The notes beneath the pieces were generated by a model. That model had not been told where the DNA came from. It saw only the letters and a list, made by a program, of their open reading frames with translations, and searched no databases. This document shows positions 7,322 to 14,085 of a stretch of DNA of 25,427 nt, one piece after another; position 1 is the stretch's first letter, and the number at the start of each line of letters is the position of its first letter. Made by a program: the position numbers and the translations under genes. The DNA comes from JAUSEW01 sp964414015 (lineage in GTDB: Bacteria; Patescibacteriota; Microgenomatia; Levybacterales; UBA12049). The stretch covers positions 1-25,427 of the forward strand of contig CAYPUE010000010.1 of assembly GCA_964414015.1 (NCBI GenBank), written 5' to 3'.

Positions 7322-8307
7322 TTTCTTTTGATGACTTTTTTGACGGCATTTTTAATCGTTTCTTTTCCCAAACCATATTTTTCGATTAAGTCTTTCGGGC
7401 TGCCTGATTCTGCAAATGTATCGTTTAAACCCACAAATTCCATAGGAGTAGGAATAGTTCTGGCCAGAAATTCAGAAATTGCTCCGCCTAAACCTCCTGC
7501 CACCTGATGATCTTCGACAGTAACTATAGCTTTTGTTTTTTGGGCAAGTTCAAGTATGGTTTTTTCGTCCAAGGGTTTAATGGCGGCAGCATTTGCTGCC
7601 AATATATTTATTCCTTCCTGTTCTAATTCTTTTGCGGCAAGAAGGGCATAGTAGAGCATATATCCGGTTGCGAAAATAGCTGCAGTGGGGTTGTTGCTAG
7701 TCCAAAAAGTTTGGATTTTACCTATCTCAAATGGGGTTTCTTGCGTTGTTATGATTGGAGTTTTGTCCCGAGAGAAACGAAGGTAAACAGGGCCAATTAT
7801 TTCGCTGGCCTTAATTGTTGCTTTTTTGGCTTCTATTGCATCGCAAGGTACAAATACTTTTATATTTGGCCAGCATCTGGTGATGGCAATGTCTTCAGTT
7901 GCTTGGTGAGTTGCTCCATCCGGTCCGGTCATTATTCCTGAATGGTGGCCGGCAATTTTTACATTGGAATTGTTGTAAATAATCGTTGTTCGGATAGTTT
8001 CCCAGTTTTTGCCTGGAGAAAAAGTCGCATAGGAAGAAATAAACGGAATTTTTCCGCTTATCCCAAGACCTGCGGCAATTGCGGCCATATTTTGTTCGGC
8101 AACTCCGCATTCAAAAAAACGTTCTGGAAATTTTTTGGCAAAGTCCTCGCATCTGGTTGACTCTGACAAATCTCCGGTTAGAACAACAACATTAGGATTT
8201 GTTTCTCCCAAATATAGCAATCCCTCTCCGTACCCATCGCGAGTTGCTTTTGTCTCAACCGTTTCCTCAAAAATATTTTGATTTAATTTTAAATCAGGGC
8301 TTAACAT
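7306..8307 (-). CDS. Transketolase, C-terminal half
   Basis: A 333-residue protein equal to the pyrimidine-binding (Pyr) and C-terminal domains of transketolase. It shows 'GDLSEST', 'FFECGVAEQNMAAIAAGLG' (65-82, with Glu71 as the Glu that activates the thiamine-diphosphate aminopyrimidine ring), and the C-terminal fold with 'IVTVEDHQVAGGLGGAISE'. It pairs with the upstream N-terminal half to move two-carbon ketol units between sugar phosphates. The two genes overlap by 14 bp in different frames, so tight coupling is expected. Split transketolases are normal in archaea and are found in many CPR bacteria. DXS is a distant relative, but its N-half signatures are not seen. The C-terminal codons fall in a 7-bp repeat tract. 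Confidence 0.9.
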   Translation of the reverse strand: MLSPDLKLNQNIFEETVETKATRDGYGEGLLYLGETNPNVVVLTGDLSESTRCEDFAKKFPERFFECGVAEQNMAAIAAGLGISGKIPFISSYATFSPGKNWETIRTTIIYNNSNVKIAGHHSGIMTGPDGATHQATEDIAITRCWPNIKVFVPCDAIEAKKATIKASEIIGPVYLRFSRDKTPIITTQETPFEIGKIQTFWTSNNPTAAIFATGYMLYYALLAAKELEQEGINILAANAAAIKPLDEKTILELAQKTKAIVTVEDHQVAGGLGGAISEFLARTIPTPMEFVGLNDTFAESGSPKDLIEKYGLGKETIKNAVKKVIKRKIYKF

Positions 8308-9139
8308 AAGCTTTTAATTCCTCAAGGGCTTTTTTTGCCTCTTCTTTGTTTGGGGTTTTTCCATGCCAACGATAATCATTTTCCATAAAGCTTACGCCTT
8401 TCCCAGGAATTGTTTTGGCAATTATAATGGTTGGTTTGTCTAATGCTAATTTTGCTTTTTCAATGGCTTCGATAAAACTTTTAATATCATTACCATCTAC
8501 CTCTAGGACGTTCCAATTGAAAGCTTCATACTTTTCTTTTAGCGGATCAAGAGGCATAATATCTTCAGTGGCGCCATCTATTTGAATATAATTTCGGTCG
8601 ATTACCTGAATTAAATTATTTAATTTATTTTTCGCCGCAAACATAACCGCTTCCCAAGTATTTCCTTCTTCATGTTCCCCATCGGAAGTTAGGCAATAAA
8701 CATGATAATTTTTTTTATTCATTTTCCCAGCCAAGGCAATACCTATTGCTTGAGAAATGCCTTCTCCCAAAGGCCCTGAAGTTGTTTCAAGTCCGGGAAG
8801 GGAAGTCCTGTGAGGATGGCCTTGTAAACGGGAATTTATTTTTCTTAATGTTTTTAATTCCTCAATCGGAAAATATCCTGCAAGTGCCATAGCTGCATAT
8901 TGGACAGGACAGATATGTCCATTAGATAAAACCAATCTGTCGCGATCAGGCGAACTTGGATTTTTCGGATAGTGATTTAAGATATGGAAATAAAAAGCAG
9001 TAAAGATATCTGCCATTCCCAATGGTCCTGCGGAATGGCCGCTTCCTGCCTCAACTAGCATCTCGATAATTAGCTGCCTAATCTTATTCGCTTTTTGCTT
9101 AAGATCTTTTAATTTTGCTTCATCCAATTCACCAGACAT
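8294..9139 (-). CDS. Transketolase, N-terminal half (ThDP-binding)
   Basis: A 281-residue protein equal to the pyrophosphate-binding domain of transketolase. Motifs are 'AGSGHSAGPLG' (31-41), 'SNGHICP' (72-78), 'QGHPHR' (106-111), 'TTSGPLGEG' (119-127) and the ThDP/metal motif 'SDGEHEEGNTWEA' (152-164) with its partner 'IDRN' (180-183). It needs the C-half, encoded immediately downstream, to complete the active site at the subunit interface. The start at 9139 is supported by a promoter-like set (TTGTTT, 17 bp, TACAAT) whose -10 ends 6 bases before the ATG. It may therefore be transcribed both from the operon lead and independently. It lies 18 bp from the glycerate kinase gene. Confidence 0.92.
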   Translation of the reverse strand: MSGELDEAKLKDLKQKANKIRQLIIEMLVEAGSGHSAGPLGMADIFTAFYFHILNHYPKNPSSPDRDRLVLSNGHICPVQYAAMALAGYFPIEELKTLRKINSRLQGHPHRTSLPGLETTSGPLGEGISQAIGIALAGKMNKKNYHVYCLTSDGEHEEGNTWEAVMFAAKNKLNNLIQVIDRNYIQIDGATEDIMPLDPLKEKYEAFNWNVLEVDGNDIKSFIEAIEKAKLALDKPTIIIAKTIPGKGVSFMENDYRWHGKTPNKEEAKKALEELKAYVKP

Positions 9140-9145
9140 AATTTT

Positions 9146-9174
9146 ATTGTAAAGGTTTCAGCTTTTCAAAACAA
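9146..9174 (-). promoter_or_regulatory. Internal promoter of the split transketolase
   Basis: Minus-strand TTGTTT (9169-9174), a 17-bp spacer and TACAAT (9146-9151) are followed by 6 bases and the ATG at 9139. The -35 lies in the last codons of the glycerate kinase gene. It predicts a leaderless transcript. Confidence 0.5.
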
Positions 9175-10438
9175 CCATTAGGTCGGAGACATTGGAGGGG
9201 AGACGGCCGGTGATAATACCATCTTTTGTCTTCTCGAAAAATGAGAAGCTATTGTTATGTTCCAAAAAATCCTTAGGATCAATACCTAAACCCTTTATTT
9301 TCTGAACAGTTAGTGTGTCGCCAATTGCACCTGCAAATTCAGTATTATCCCATCCGTCAGAATCAAAAGAAGCAATGGTTATATTGGAATTAAGATATGG
9401 CAATGCTGCCAAAACTAGCTCTTGGTTTCTTCCGCCTTTTCCGTTTTTGTCCATTACTTTTACAGTAGTTTCTCCTCCGGCAAGAAATACACTTTTATCA
9501 GGAGTTTTCTCTATAAGAATTTTGCCGGCAGCTCTTGCCTCGTTTTGCAATTTGTCGGAAAAAACAAGCGTTTTATATCCGAATTTCTTTGCAGTTTTTT
9601 CCATTGCGATTAGCGCTGTTTGATTACTTGCTAAAAGCATATTTGAAACATTATTAAAATATTTTCCTTCTTTTGGTGTTTCTAAAAAGTCATCTTCCAT
9701 AATGTCTAATTTTTTCAAAAGCCCATATTTTATAAAAATATTTAGAGCTTGATTTTTGGTTGTCGTATCCATTATCGTTGGTCCGGATGCAATCGTAGAT
9801 AAATCATTCCCGGGGACATCGGACACAATAAAACTCACAATTTTTGCAGGAAACAATAATTTTGCTAATCCTCCGCCCTTAACATTTGATAAATGTTTTC
9901 TGACCACATTCATTTCGAAAATGTTTGCTCCGCTCGCAAGAAGAGATTTATTTACTTCGATTAATTTTTCAATGCTTATTTTGTATGGGTATTCAAGCAT
10001 TGCGGATCCTCCTCCGCAAATGACAACTAAAACCAAATCTTTTTCCGTAAGATTGGACAATTTTGATATTATATTCTGAGTAAAATTAAGATTTTCTTGG
10101 GAAGGAAGAGGATGAGTGCCTTTTGTAAATTGTATTTTATTAGATTGCTCATCTTCAAGGTCAATTACATAGCCATAGGTTAAAAAATCTCCTAACAAAT
10201 TTTCTATATTTTTTGAAAGACGAGCAGATCCCTTACCGAAACCTAGAAGAAATATTCTTTCAAATTCTTTAAGTTGTATTGTTTTACCCTGAATAGCTAA
10301 GATAGAATTTGTTAATGAGATATTTTTTTCTATTATTTTTTCCGGCTGGATTGAGGAAAGACCTGCTTCAATAATTTCTAAGCATATTTTTCTCTCTTTT
10401 GTTACAGCCAATTCATCGAAATTTTTAATTATTCTCAT
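9158..10438 (-). CDS. Glycerate 2-kinase (DUF4147/MOFRL type)
   Basis: About 426 residues from the ATG at 10438. A TTG two codons earlier (10444) would overlap the rpiB stop, and I prefer the ATG. The N-terminal DUF4147-type domain shows 'LLGFGKGSARLS', 'GTHPLPSQENL', 'VVICGGGSAMLEYP' and 'NVVRKHLSNVKGGGLA'. The C-terminal MOFRL domain shows 'GGETTVKV', 'GKGGRNQELVLAAL' and 'ASFDSDGWDN'. The family makes 2-phosphoglycerate from D-glycerate and ATP, feeding lower glycolysis. It is embedded between RpiB and transketolase in a run of seven same-strand genes, so glycerate is probably an intermediate of that pathway. Some members act on hydroxypyruvate-related compounds or other small acids, but glycerate is the best-supported substrate. 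Confidence 0.9.
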   Translation of the reverse strand: MRIIKNFDELAVTKERKICLEIIEAGLSSIQPEKIIEKNISLTNSILAIQGKTIQLKEFERIFLLGFGKGSARLSKNIENLLGDFLTYGYVIDLEDEQSNKIQFTKGTHPLPSQENLNFTQNIISKLSNLTEKDLVLVVICGGGSAMLEYPYKISIEKLIEVNKSLLASGANIFEMNVVRKHLSNVKGGGLAKLLFPAKIVSFIVSDVPGNDLSTIASGPTIMDTTTKNQALNIFIKYGLLKKLDIMEDDFLETPKEGKYFNNVSNMLLASNQTALIAMEKTAKKFGYKTLVFSDKLQNEARAAGKILIEKTPDKSVFLAGGETTVKVMDKNGKGGRNQELVLAALPYLNSNITIASFDSDGWDNTEFAGAIGDTLTVQKIKGLGIDPKDFLEHNNSFSFFEKTKDGIITGRLPSNVSDLMVVLKS

Positions 10439-10440
10439 TT

Positions 10441-10896
10441 TCAAGAAGTCTGATTTCTTTCAATCATTTTGATTTTCTCAATTCTTCTAATATGGCGTTC
10501 TTCATTAGAGAAAGGGGTTTGCAAAAATATTTTAATTAGCTCTTTCGCCAGCATTTCATCTACAAATAGCGATCCTAAAGATAAAATATTTGCATCATTG
10601 TGGATTCGGGATAATTCCACATTAGTTTTATTAACTCCCAAAACTGCTCTTATTCCTTTAATTTTATTCGCAACTATACATTCGCCGGCACCCGATTTGC
10701 CAAATACGATTCCTTTACCATTAGGATCTTGGGACACTTTTTTCGCACATAAGGCAATAAAGTCAGGATAATCATCATTCCTATCAAACTCGAAGGCACC
10801 GCAATCTTCAACATCATACCCCTCATTTTTAAGGTATAATTTTACTTTTTCTTTTAATTCAAACCCCGCATGATCCGTCCCCAAATAAATCTTCAT
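10441..10896 (-). CDS. rpiB: RpiB/LacAB-family sugar-phosphate isomerase
   Basis: A 151-residue protein with the RpiB fold. 'GTDHAGFELKEK' (6-17), 'GKSGAGECIVANKIKGIRA' (66-84), 'SRIHNDANILSLG' (96-108) and 'RHIRRIEKI' (134-142) are the phosphate- and ring-opening-site motifs. The position after the GxSGxG loop is Glu72, as in the actinobacterial GSGNGE form where Glu replaces the catalytic Cys of the E. coli enzyme. The reaction is ribose 5-P to ribulose 5-P, or an aldose/ketose 6-P pair such as allose/allulose. It starts 3 bp after the aldolase gene and ends 2 bp before the glycerate kinase ATG. The context supports either a pentose-phosphate role next to transketolase or a hexose-phosphate role next to the kinase and aldolase. 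Confidence 0.9.
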   Translation of the reverse strand: MKIYLGTDHAGFELKEKVKLYLKNEGYDVEDCGAFEFDRNDDYPDFIALCAKKVSQDPNGKGIVFGKSGAGECIVANKIKGIRAVLGVNKTNVELSRIHNDANILSLGSLFVDEMLAKELIKIFLQTPFSNEERHIRRIEKIKMIERNQTS

Positions 10897-10899
10897 AGC

Positions 10900-11739
10900 T
10901 TAATTTTGATTTGTAAACAATTTATATAAATGTTGAAAGTTATTACTTATTTCCTCAATTAATTTTTCTTTATCAATTTTATTATTTCTGTAATCTATTA
11001 AAGGCTGGGTAAACATAGTTCGTCCAACTGCAAAACCAATAACTCCTTTGACATCTCGTCCGGCCTTTATCCATTGCTCTACTTTTTCTTTATTTTCTCC
11101 GCGTCCCAAGATGACAAGTCCTACATTTCGTCTTTCCCCTTCCTGGATTTTTGCAACAACAGATTCATAGTCGTTTTTACTTTCCATTCCTTCCAATTTC
11201 CAGATATCCGGCTCAATACCTTTTTCTCTTAAGTCAATGATTGCCGGCAAGAGATTTTGGGCATTAGGAGTACTTAGTCCCATTACCATTTCTAGCAAAA
11301 ATTTGTATGCGTGTGCATGGCAATAATCCGAAAGCATTTTTAACTTAGTCCAGTCTTCATTTGGTTTATAACGAATCAATGCCTTGGCAAAGATTGGTTT
11401 ATATTTTTCTATATGTTCGGCGAATTTTTCTCCATACTCAAAATCAAATATTTCTTGTCCGCTTTTCTCCGTAGTTAAAAGAGTTGTAAATCCTAAAACT
11501 TTTGCATCTTTTAAAATTTTATCTCCATATTCTTCATCAATTAAGATAGCAGCTTGATCTTTCGGAACATTCTGTGCTACTGCATTTCTGAAGGCCTCAT
11601 AGATAAGTTGTTTTACAGAAATTATATAATTTTTTTCTTCAGAAGTTAAATTTGTAAATCCAAACATTTTCGCAAAAGACGCGCGATGATCAAAGGGAAG
11701 TATAAAAAGATTTTTAGTGTAACCTAAATTATTAGCCAT
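10900..11739 (-). CDS. DUF2090/IolC C-terminal-like class I aldolase
   Basis: A 279-residue TIM-barrel protein that begins 'LFILPFDHRASFAKMFGF' (11-28), the hallmark of the DUF2090 domain. That domain is often fused behind the PfkB kinase of IolC (5-dehydro-2-deoxygluconokinase) and is related to LacD-type aldolases. 'PDIWKLEG' (177-184) carries the likely Schiff-base Lys181, and 'GFAVGRTMF' (235-243) is a phosphate-binding loop. It should cleave or form a phosphorylated sugar or sugar acid to give a triose phosphate. It overlaps the upstream PfkB kinase gene by 8 bp, so the pair rebuilds the usual fusion as two coupled proteins. No other inositol gene is present, so the exact substrate is open. 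Confidence 0.82.
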   Translation of the reverse strand: MANNLGYTKNLFILPFDHRASFAKMFGFTNLTSEEKNYIISVKQLIYEAFRNAVAQNVPKDQAAILIDEEYGDKILKDAKVLGFTTLLTTEKSGQEIFDFEYGEKFAEHIEKYKPIFAKALIRYKPNEDWTKLKMLSDYCHAHAYKFLLEMVMGLSTPNAQNLLPAIIDLREKGIEPDIWKLEGMESKNDYESVVAKIQEGERRNVGLVILGRGENKEKVEQWIKAGRDVKGVIGFAVGRTMFTQPLIDYRNNKIDKEKLIEEISNNFQHLYKLFTNQN

Positions 11740-12706
11740 TCTTTTGCTCTATTTCCGTTTTTGATAAAAGTCCGTTCTGTGCTCCAAGAACAGCCATTGT
11801 AGCTGAAGAATTTAACGTTCCCCATTTCATCGCTTTCTGTATTGGAAGATTGGAAAGGATTGCGGCTAAGAACCCGCTAGCATAAGCATCTCCAGCTCCT
11901 GTTTTTTCAACAATTTCTGTTTTTACAATAGCTTGAGTAAAAAATTCCCCCTTTTCGTTTACGGCGAACGATCCATTTTCTCCGTCTGTTATTACTGCAA
12001 TTTTTGGTCCAAGCTGCTGTAATGAATTTAAAAGCTCCCTATTTGATATTTGCCCGCTTCGCCGCGAGGCGAGATTTTTATTACCCAATATTGTTATGGC
12101 TTCCTCTTTATTGACAAAAAGTATGTCCGTGGTTTCCAATATGCCTTTTATTTTTTGATAACCTGCGAGAAGCTGTAATGTGCCGGGATTGAAAGCTAAC
12201 TTAGCCTTTTTATTACTAATAAATTTTCGAGTTTCTTCATAGGCGTTTTCCCAAGTATTTCCTAAAGACGTGAGATAGATATATTTCGTAGAAACATTCT
12301 CAAAAGAAAAATTATGCCTCCTTACCGCATGTTCACTAAAAATGGTTCTTTCTTCTTGAAAAGTTATAATCATTGAAAAAGAGGATTGTTCATTTTCGGT
12401 CTGCTGTACAAGATCTATATTAACGTTTTCTTTTATTAAACCGTTAATAATTTTTTGCGAGAACTCATCTTTTCCCATCTCTGCCATAAGTGCCGTATTA
12501 ATTTCTAATTTTGATAATCCAACAGCAGTATTGCAGGCATTTCCTCCAAGAAAAAATGAACATTTGTCAACTGGAATTTTTTCTCCAAATTTAACACAAA
12601 GTTCTTTAGTGTCTTTATTTAACCGTATGTGGGAACCAGCATGATGGATGGATAAAAAAGCATCAATTTTAGCATTGCCAACGCAAATGACATCGAAAGA
12701 TAACAT
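11732..12706 (-). CDS. PfkB-family carbohydrate kinase
   Basis: A 324-residue ribokinase/PfkB protein. Visible are 'DVICVGNAKIDAF' (5-17), 'FFLGGNACNTAVGLSKLEI' (51-69), 'VNKEEA' (198-203) and the catalytic 'TGAGDAYASGFLAAIL' (269-284, Asp273 the general base). The open frame reaches 12904, but those extra 66 codons overlap the superoxide dismutase gene and look noncoding. The ATG at 12706 gives the normal N-terminus and sits 6 bases after a -10 box. It leads the seven-gene sugar operon and overlaps the DUF2090 aldolase gene by 8 bp. By analogy with IolC it may phosphorylate a deoxy-keto sugar acid, but fructose- or ketose-type sugars are possible. Residues 212-218 (LASRRSG) are encoded by a GC-rich hairpin that looks inserted. 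Confidence 0.88.
   Translation of the reverse strand: MLSFDVICVGNAKIDAFLSIHHAGSHIRLNKDTKELCVKFGEKIPVDKCSFFLGGNACNTAVGLSKLEINTALMAEMGKDEFSQKIINGLIKENVNIDLVQQTENEQSSFSMIITFQEERTIFSEHAVRRHNFSFENVSTKYIYLTSLGNTWENAYEETRKFISNKKAKLAFNPGTLQLLAGYQKIKGILETTDILFVNKEEAITILGNKNLASRRSGQISNRELLNSLQQLGPKIAVITDGENGSFAVNEKGEFFTQAIVKTEIVEKTGAGDAYASGFLAAILSNLPIQKAMKWGTLNSSATMAVLGAQNGLLSKTEIEQKNG
12052..12073. repeat. GC-rich hairpin inside the PfkB kinase gene
   Basis: The stem TCGCC/GGCGA (12059-12063 and 12068-12072) closes a GCGA loop within a conspicuously GC-rich 22-bp patch (about 77% G+C) in AT-rich surroundings. It encodes LASRRSG on the minus strand, in a region where PfkB kinases vary in length. It may be a member of a dispersed palindromic element. 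Confidence 0.5.
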
Positions 12707-12712
12707 AAGTCT

Positions 12713-12741
12713 ATCGTACAAAAAGCAAACTTCGTTTGCAA
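12713..12741 (-). promoter_or_regulatory. Promoter of the sugar operon
   Basis: Minus-strand TTGCAA (12736-12741), a 17-bp spacer and TACGAT (12713-12718), then 6 bases to the ATG at 12706. The predicted +1 coincides with the start codon. Its -35 is 5 bp from the -35 of the divergent superoxide dismutase promoter. Confidence 0.65.
12725..12739. promoter_or_regulatory. Inverted repeat between divergent promoters
   Basis: GCAAAC-TTC-GTTTGC forms two perfect 6-bp arms. It fills part of the spacer and -35 box of the sugar-operon promoter and lies just upstream of the superoxide dismutase promoter. It is a candidate operator, or a small hairpin; the binding protein is unknown. Confidence 0.5.
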
Positions 12742-12746
12742 TAAGC

Positions 12747-12775
12747 TTGACTTTTATCGTTAAGTTTTTTACTAT
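12747..12775 (+). promoter_or_regulatory. Promoter of the nickel superoxide dismutase operon
   Basis: TTGACT (12747-12752), a 17-bp spacer and TACTAT (12770-12775), then 11 bases to the ATG at 12787, so the predicted leader is only about 5 bases. The overlapping TATAAA (12773-12778) is an alternative -10. Confidence 0.6.
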
Positions 12776-12786
12776 AAATTGAGAAT

Positions 12787-13278
12787 ATGATAAAACAACA
12801 AATCTTAAATTTTCTGATAAAATACCTGCCTTACAAAATAGCCTATGCGCATTGCGACATCCCATGCGGTATTTATGATCCTCATGCTGCGCAAGTTGGA
12901 GCACATACTGTTATTCGGATGACTCAATTGCTTAATGATTTAAAAAGAGAAGGCGAAACAAAAGCAGAACACGATATTGCAAGGATGACTCAGGTGAAAG
13001 AAGAACACGGCAGTCTGATTGAGGATGAGCTTGGTACTTTGGAAAATGATTATTTTAAAGAAGAGCACTTCAGGGAATACCCTGAGTTAAAAAAATTAAT
13101 TGCGGATGCAGTAAGACTTTCAATTAAAACAAGACAAACTATAGATATGGTATCGGCAGAGCAATTACTTGAGGCGGTTTTAAAGATCGCGGAAATATTT
13201 TATAAGACAAAAAATCTTGAACCCGTCAGGGTAAAATCTTCCTACCCAACAGAACGGGAAATTGTCGTCTATAAATAA
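12787..13278 (+). CDS. sodN: Nickel superoxide dismutase precursor
   Basis: A 163-residue precursor. After a 21-residue leader ending 'KIAYA' comes HCDIPCGIYDP (22-32), which is the Ni-hook of NiSOD: after cleavage His1, Cys2 and Cys6 bind nickel and superoxide is dismutated to oxygen and hydrogen peroxide. The four-helix body is recognisable, with 'DYFKEEHFREYPELKKLI' (95-112) close to the Streptomyces family pattern. A tail of about 20 residues (from 'NLEPV') is extra. The leader is somewhat longer than the 14 residues of the Streptomyces precursor and is only weakly hydrophobic, so it is better read as a propeptide than a Sec signal. The next gene, overlapping by 1 bp, is the matching maturation protease, which strongly confirms the call. 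Confidence 0.95.
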   Translation: MIKQQILNFLIKYLPYKIAYAHCDIPCGIYDPHAAQVGAHTVIRMTQLLNDLKREGETKAEHDIARMTQVKEEHGSLIEDELGTLENDYFKEEHFREYPELKKLIADAVRLSIKTRQTIDMVSAEQLLEAVLKIAEIFYKTKNLEPVRVKSSYPTEREIVVYK

Positions 13279-13559
13279 TGCTTCTTGCCAAAATTAGAGT
13301 GATTGGTCATAGCATGGAGCCAACCCTGAAACAAAATCAGATAGTTGTAGTTAGTTCAATCCCATATCTTTTTAGAAAACCAAAAGTTGGAGATATTGTT
13401 GTATTTAAGCGACAAAAGTATATAATAAAACGAATTACAGCGATAAGAAAAGAGCAAGTTTTTGTTATTGGCGATAACAAAAAAGATAGTAGAGACAGCA
13501 GAAGTTTTGGTTGGATTAATAAAAATAGTATTTTGGGAAAAGTTATTGATATTGGATAG
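13278..13559 (+). CDS. sodX: NiSOD maturation protease (SodX, S26 signal-peptidase-like)
   Basis: A 93-residue S24/S26-type peptidase. 'GHSMEPTL' (10-17) has nucleophile Ser12, and 'YIIKRI' (48-53) has general base Lys51. 'VGDIVVF' (37-43) and 'VFVIGDN' (61-67) complete the small beta fold. There is no membrane anchor, unlike LepB, which fits the soluble SodX enzymes that trim the NiSOD propeptide to free the N-terminal His (family knowledge). The start overlaps the sodN stop by one base (TAATG), and its stop abuts the next ATG. Alone it could be called a generic signal peptidase; the position behind sodN decides the assignment. Confidence 0.92.
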   Translation: MLLAKIRVIGHSMEPTLKQNQIVVVSSIPYLFRKPKVGDIVVFKRQKYIIKRITAIRKEQVFVIGDNKKDSRDSRSFGWINKNSILGKVIDIG

Positions 13560-14084
13560 ATGAGTTTTCTAATTTTTAATTTATTATTATTTGTAATAAT
13601 TGTTTTTCTTTTTCTTGTTCTGTCTATGGTTTGGCCGCCGGATAGTCCTTGGGCGCCTTGGTGGAGAACAAACAAAAAAACAGCAAGAGCAATGTGTTAT
13701 TTGGCAAAGGTTGGCAAAAATGATGTTATTTATGACTTGGGATCAGGAGACGGGACAGCGCTTATTGTTGCGGCAAAAGAATTTGGCGCAAGAGGAGTCG
13801 GCATAGAAATAGACCCCTTTAGATATTTTATTTCTACTATAATGATACGTATTATTAGAGTGAGTGATAAAGTGGTAATTAAACGAAAGAATTTTTTTGA
13901 CGTAGATATTTCAGATGCCTCTGTAATTTTTGTGTATCTTGTACCAAAGGCTCTTAATAAACTTAAAAGGAAGTTTCTGAAAGAATTAAAACCGGGCACA
14001 AGAATAATAAGTTTTAGATATAGAATGGATCTGCCATTAGTTAAACAGGATAGAAAGAACAATCTCTATCTATATATAATATAG
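13560..14084 (+). CDS. Membrane-tethered class I SAM methyltransferase (FAM173/ATPSc-KMT-like)
   Basis: A 174-residue protein with one N-terminal membrane helix (about residues 4-23), a Pro/Trp-rich linker 'WPPDSPWAPWW', and a Rossmann methyltransferase domain. Motif I is 'VIYDLGSGDGTALIVAA' (56-72), followed by 'GVGIEIDPFRY' (79-89), an acidic motif near 'FFDVDISDASVIFVYLVP' and a closing 'GTRIISFRY'. This order, with a membrane helix first, resembles FAM173/ATPSc-KMT lysine methyltransferases and their prokaryotic relatives. It is the third gene of the sodN-sodX unit, with its ATG directly after the sodX stop. Whether it modifies NiSOD or simply shares the transcript cannot be told. It ends one base from the convergent pncB stop. 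Confidence 0.78.
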   Translation: MSFLIFNLLLFVIIVFLFLVLSMVWPPDSPWAPWWRTNKKTARAMCYLAKVGKNDVIYDLGSGDGTALIVAAKEFGARGVGIEIDPFRYFISTIMIRIIRVSDKVVIKRKNFFDVDISDASVIFVYLVPKALNKLKRKFLKELKPGTRIISFRYRMDLPLVKQDRKNNLYLYII

Positions 14085-14085
14085 A

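Noticed and set aside
7895..8160. Overlapping small frames on both strands in the transketolase C-half
   Set aside because: They are out of frame with a clear conserved enzyme gene and have no start signal or domain.
8294..8307. Frameshift breaking one transketolase gene
   Set aside because: Each half has complete domain boundaries, its own start and a short overlap; split transketolase is common in archaea and CPR bacteria.
12707..12904. 66-codon N-terminal extension of the PfkB kinase frame
   Set aside because: It overlaps the start of the nickel superoxide dismutase gene and both promoters, and has no resemblance to kinases; the ATG at 12706 gives the normal family start.
13337..13675. 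Minus-strand open frame of 112 codons across sodX and the methyltransferase
   Set aside because: It lies opposite two well-supported genes and has no recognisable domain; it is a shadow of the AT-rich coding strand.
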